DNA of 64,000 nucleotides, from NCBI GenBank assembly GCA_963736685.1, contig CAVTPZ010000018.1:278650-342649 (forward strand). The letters are read 5' to 3'. Within the stretch, counting starts at the first letter, position 1. The number at the start of each line of letters is the position of its first letter. Of this stretch, positions 60,909-64,000 are shown in pieces. This DNA comes from DASUPK01 sp963736685 (GTDB lineage Bacteria > Actinomycetota > Thermoleophilia > Solirubrobacterales > 70-9). The notes below the pieces were generated by a model that worked only from the letters and a program-made list of their open reading frames with translations, did no database searches and had not been told where the DNA came from. The position numbers and the translations under genes are program-made.

Positions 60909-62054
60909 TCAGCCTCCGCCGGTCATCGCCGGGGCGACCGCGCCATTGCCGGGCGTCGGTCCGAGCAGCCGCTTGAGCTCCTCGGGCACCGAGGCCCGCT
61001 GCTCTGCGAGCTTCCGCGAGATCCGTGAGGTGCGCACGAGCTGAGCCAGGTGCGCGTCCATGGTCTGCATGCCGAGGGCGCCGGAGGTTTGGATCGCCGA
61101 GTAGATCTGGTGGGTCTTGCCCTCGCGGATCAGGTTGCGGACCGCCGGGGTCGGCACCAGGACCTCACAGGCGACCACGCGGCCGGCGCCGTCCGCGGTG
61201 GGCAGAAGCTGCTGGGTGATGATCCCCTGCAGCCCGATCGAGAGCTGCATCCGAACCTGAGCCTGCTGTGTGGCCGGGAAGATGTCGATGATCCTGTCGA
61301 CCGTCTGAGCGGTCGACTGGGTGTGCAGGGTCGCAAAGACCAGGTGACCCGTCTCGGCCGCGGTCAGGGCGGTTGACATCGTCTCGAGGTCGCGCATCTC
61401 GCCGACGAGGATCACATCGGGGTCCTCGCGCAGTGCGGCCCTGAGGGCGGTGGCGAAGTCCTCCGCGTCCGACCCGATCTCACGCTGGTTGACGATGCAG
61501 CGCTTGTGGCCATGCAGGAACTCGATCGGGTCCTCGATGGTGAGGATGTGCTCCTGTCGCTCGGCGTTGATGATGTCGAGCATCGCGGCGAGCGTCGTGG
61601 ACTTACCTGAGCCGGTCGGGCCCGTGACGAGGACGAGGCCCCTGGGCTTGCGGGTCATCTCCTCGAGCACCTTGGGCAGGCCCAGCTCGTCGAGCTGCGG
61701 GACCTGATGAGGAATCCGCCGGAAGGCGGCGCTGATCGACCCGCGCTGGAAGAAGCAGTTGACCCTGAAGCGAGAAACGCCCGGCACCGCGTAGGCCAGG
61801 TCGATCTGCTTCTGGGACTCGAAGCGCTTGCGCTGGTCGTCGTTGAGGAGGCTGTAGACGGTGTCGCGGGTCTGCTGCGGCATGAGGCGGCCGTACTCCT
61901 CCAGGGGCACGATCTTGCCCCGCAGCCGCATCGCCGGCGGATAGCCGGGGGTCAGGTGGACATCCGAGGCCCTCTCCTCTGACATCCGGGTGAGGATCTC
62001 GGCGAAGTCGAAGTCGAGTTTGGGGGCAGCTGGCGCTTCCATACCTTCTTCCAA
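60909..62054 (-). CDS. pilT: Pilus retraction ATPase PilT
   Basis: The 381-residue ATPase has Walker A LVLVTGPTGSGKSTTLAAM, the Asp box ILTIEDPIEFLHGHKR, Walker B PDVILVGEMRDLETMSTAL, the His box HLVFATLHTQSTAQTVDRII and the PilT-specific C-terminal helix AVRNLIREGKTHQI. It powers retraction, so the pili probably support twitching or uptake. It starts 49 bases after pilB with GGAAGAAGG upstream, and is followed directly by pilC. Confidence 0.96.
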   Translation of the reverse strand: MEEGMEAPAAPKLDFDFAEILTRMSEERASDVHLTPGYPPAMRLRGKIVPLEEYGRLMPQQTRDTVYSLLNDDQRKRFESQKQIDLAYAVPGVSRFRVNCFFQRGSISAAFRRIPHQVPQLDELGLPKVLEEMTRKPRGLVLVTGPTGSGKSTTLAAMLDIINAERQEHILTIEDPIEFLHGHKRCIVNQREIGSDAEDFATALRAALREDPDVILVGEMRDLETMSTALTAAETGHLVFATLHTQSTAQTVDRIIDIFPATQQAQVRMQLSIGLQGIITQQLLPTADGAGRVVACEVLVPTPAVRNLIREGKTHQIYSAIQTSGALGMQTMDAHLAQLVRTSRISRKLAEQRASVPEELKRLLGPTPGNGAVAPAMTGGG

Positions 62055-62103
62055 TCGTCCGTTCGACCCGTGTGCTTGACACCAAAAAGTGGGGTCGCTT
62101 GAT

Positions 62104-63915
62104 CTAAGAGGTCACCCGGGAGACTTCCTGTACGCTCGTTACGCCTGAGCGCACCTTCTCCATCCCCGCCTGGCGGAGCGTGAGCATCCCGTCCTCGAGC
62201 GCCACGCTGGCGATCTCCGCCTCCGAGGAGCGGTTGACCACCAATTCCTTGATCCGCTCGGTGAGCACCATGACCGAGTAGATGCCGAGCCGGCCCCGAT
62301 AGCCGCCGCCGTTGCAGCGCGAGCAGCCCACGGGCTCATATACCTCAACGTCGGTTGCCACCCGAAATCCCGCCTCCTCGAGCGCCGTCTTGCCGACTAC
62401 CGCGCGCCTCTTGCATTGCGGGCAGAGCGTCCGCGCCAGCCGCTGGGCGACGACGCATTCGATGGCCGAGGACGTGAGGAACGACTCGATGCCCATCTCC
62501 TGCAGCCGGGTGATCGCACCCGGGGCATCATTCGTGTGCAGCGTGGTCAGGACCATGTGGCCAGTAAGGGCGGCCTCGATTCCGATCCTCGCCGTCTCGG
62601 CGTCCCGGATCTCGCCGACCATGATCACGTCGGGGTCAGCGCGGAGCACGGAGCGCAGACCGGTCGCGAAGGTCAGGCCCGCCTTGCGGTTGACGCCGAT
62701 CTGATTGACGCCGCTGAGGCGGTACTCGACCGGGTCCTCGATGGTGACGATGTGGCGGTGGACGTCGTTGATCTCCTGCAGGGCCGCGTACAGCGTGGTG
62801 GACTTACCGGCCCCGGTCGGGCCTGTGACCAGCACCGCGCCGTACGGCTTCCGGAACGAAGTCTCGAACCGATGGCGAGCCTCCCCCTCCATGCCGAGGT
62901 CGTTCAGCGTCCGCAGCGCGCCCGCCTCGTCGAGGATCCGCACCGAGGCCCCCTCCCCACCCTGCGTCGGGAGCGTCGTCACACGGAGGTCGATGCGCCG
63001 GTCCTCGATCTTCACGGTCACGCGACCGTCCTGCGGCACCCGCTTCTCGGCGATGTCGAGCTCGCTCATGATCTTGATCCGCGAGACGACCCCGGCCACC
63101 ATCCGCTTCGGCACCCGGGCGGTCTCCTGAAGCACTCCGTCGATGCGGAAGCGGATGCGCATCTCCCCGTCCTCGGGCTCGAAGTGGATGTCTGAGGCAC
63201 CCTCGACGACGGCCTGGCCCAGGATGCTGTTGACCAGCTTGATCACCGGCCCGTCCTCAGCCGAGGCACGGATATCCGTGATCTCGGTCGGTGACGCGGT
63301 CCCGGGCTCGTCCTCGTCACCCTCCGCGATCGCGTCCGCGACCGTCGTGTTCTGCATCGTCGAGAGCCTGGTGACGAGCGAGTCGATGTCGCTGAACGGC
63401 GCAACGGCGACGGCGCAGTTGAGGCCGGTGGCCATCTGCACGTCGTCCAGGGCCAGCACATTGGTCGGGTCCGCCATCGCCAGCAGCAGCGTGCTCTCGT
63501 CCAGGTACGAGATCGGCAGCGCGCCGTGACGGCGAGCCGACTTCACCGAGATCAGGTTCGCCGCCCCCATGTCGATCGAGAAGACGGAAAGATCCACGAA
63601 GTCGAGGCCGTAGCGCTCCGCGGTCGCTCGCGACAGCTGCACCTGGTCGATCACACCCTGCTCGAGCAGGAGCTCCTCAGGGCGCTTGCCGGCGGTCCGG
63701 GACTGCATAACCGCCTGGTCGACCTGCTCCTGGGTGGCGTAGCCGAGCTGCATGATGGCGTCGGTGATGAACCCTCCGGTGTGGCCGCGATTGACCGGCG
63801 AAATCAGGCCCGGGGTTCCGGTCTGCTCTTCCGGATGATCGGAGGCAGCCGCGGCGGCGCCCGCAGCGTCGTTCGGCCCTGGCAGCGGCCGAAGGTAGTC
63901 AGGCAGCTCCCGCAT
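62104..63915 (-). CDS. pilB: Pilus extension ATPase PilB (GspE family)
   Basis: The 603-residue ATPase has an N-terminal MshEN-type region (AIMQLGYATQEQVDQAVMQS, LLEQGVIDQVQLSRATAERY). The motor domain has Walker A AVLVTGPTGAGKSTTLYAAL, Asp box IVTIEDPVEYRLSGVNQIG, Walker B PDVIMVGEIRDAETARIGIE, and the zinc site LCPQCKRRAV with GCSRCNGGGYRGRLGIY. It drives pilus extension. MshEN domains in some relatives bind c-di-GMP; the motif here (RLSRATAERYGLDFVDL style) is compatible but not proven. It is the first complete gene of the pilB-pilT-pilC run. Confidence 0.96.
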   Translation of the reverse strand: MRELPDYLRPLPGPNDAAGAAAAASDHPEEQTGTPGLISPVNRGHTGGFITDAIMQLGYATQEQVDQAVMQSRTAGKRPEELLLEQGVIDQVQLSRATAERYGLDFVDLSVFSIDMGAANLISVKSARRHGALPISYLDESTLLLAMADPTNVLALDDVQMATGLNCAVAVAPFSDIDSLVTRLSTMQNTTVADAIAEGDEDEPGTASPTEITDIRASAEDGPVIKLVNSILGQAVVEGASDIHFEPEDGEMRIRFRIDGVLQETARVPKRMVAGVVSRIKIMSELDIAEKRVPQDGRVTVKIEDRRIDLRVTTLPTQGGEGASVRILDEAGALRTLNDLGMEGEARHRFETSFRKPYGAVLVTGPTGAGKSTTLYAALQEINDVHRHIVTIEDPVEYRLSGVNQIGVNRKAGLTFATGLRSVLRADPDVIMVGEIRDAETARIGIEAALTGHMVLTTLHTNDAPGAITRLQEMGIESFLTSSAIECVVAQRLARTLCPQCKRRAVVGKTALEEAGFRVATDVEVYEPVGCSRCNGGGYRGRLGIYSVMVLTERIKELVVNRSSEAEIASVALEDGMLTLRQAGMEKVRSGVTSVQEVSRVTS

Positions 63916-63923
63916 GGGGACGT

Positions 63924-64000
63924 CTACCTCGGGCTGTAGGGCAGGTCGTCCTTGCCGGAGTAGAGCGCGTCGTGGACATACTGCACGACGGTTTGCGAGT
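63924..64000 (-). CDS. C-terminal end of an unidentified gene upstream of pilB (partial)
   Basis: The reverse-strand frame entering from the right edge reads SQTVVQYVHDALYSGKDDLP then YSPR and a TAG at 63924-63926. It stops 8 bases before pilB, suggesting the same operon. The 25 residues seen are too few to name a family. Confidence 0.5.
   Translation of the reverse strand, partial: SQTVVQYVHDALYSGKDDLPYSPR

Overview
The window is high-GC DNA from an actinobacterium-like organism. The best guess is the Thermoleophilia/Solirubrobacterales. The evidence is GC-rich codon use, a complete type IV pilus locus without an outer-membrane secretin, exported proteins with Lys/Arg-rich segments, a GGDEF protein with a 'SDRDQ'-type repeat N-terminus, and mycobacterial-style gene sets (paired ArsA-like ATPases, a DipZ-like protein, and a methyltransferase/GH57/GT4 trio). 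This placement is inference; no rRNA or tRNA gene was seen.

Layout. 0-5.4 kb: a truncated sulfatase, a convergent two-component pair, a cytochrome c lipoprotein, a PHP phosphatase and a PfkB kinase. 5.5-9 kb: the etfB-etfA-ETF:quinone oxidoreductase operon behind a TetR-type palindrome. 9-10.7 kb: ECF sigma, anti-sigma and a small lipoprotein. 10.7-22.4 kb: acyl-CoA metabolism (B12 acyl-CoA mutase subunits with isobutyryl-CoA-mutase-like residues, thiolase, acyl-CoA dehydrogenase, thioesterase, MeaB GTPase) mixed with a GGDEF protein, a HAD phosphatase and leucyl aminopeptidase. From 11.4 to 21.4 kb almost every gene carries frameshifts, most likely sequence errors. 22.4-28.4 kb: an acyltransferase, two exported proteins with basic tails, and a TetR/dehydrogenase unit with two matching operators. 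28.4-32 kb: a glucan cluster resembling mycobacterial Rv3030-Rv3032. 32-41.6 kb: an ABC exporter, a methyltransferase, a DksA-like protein, a DipZ-like thiol-redox protein, an adenylate cyclase, a LON-domain protein and gamma-glutamyltransferase. 41.7-48.1 kb: a coupled ParA-FtsZ pair divergent from two coupled ArsA/GET3-like ATPases, then a large unknown protein. 48.8-64 kb: the type IV pilus locus (PilP-like, PilO, PilN, PilM, PilD, three minor pilin-like proteins, three pilins, PilC, PilT, PilB).

The strongest regulatory discovery is at 58.8-58.95 kb. A sigma28-like promoter is followed by a well-formed cyclic-di-GMP-I (GEMM-I) aptamer directly ahead of a pilin gene. Matching TAAA-N15/16-(G)CCGA elements precede the other two pilins and the prepilin peptidase. 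Two further undescribed-looking items are families of structured intergenic repeats. Family 1 (about 95 bp, four full copies plus a fragment) often supplies the TAG stop of the preceding gene and shows a compensatory base change in its closing stem. Family 2 (about 170-250 bp, two copies) has nested inverted repeats whose hairpin loops all carry CTATAG.
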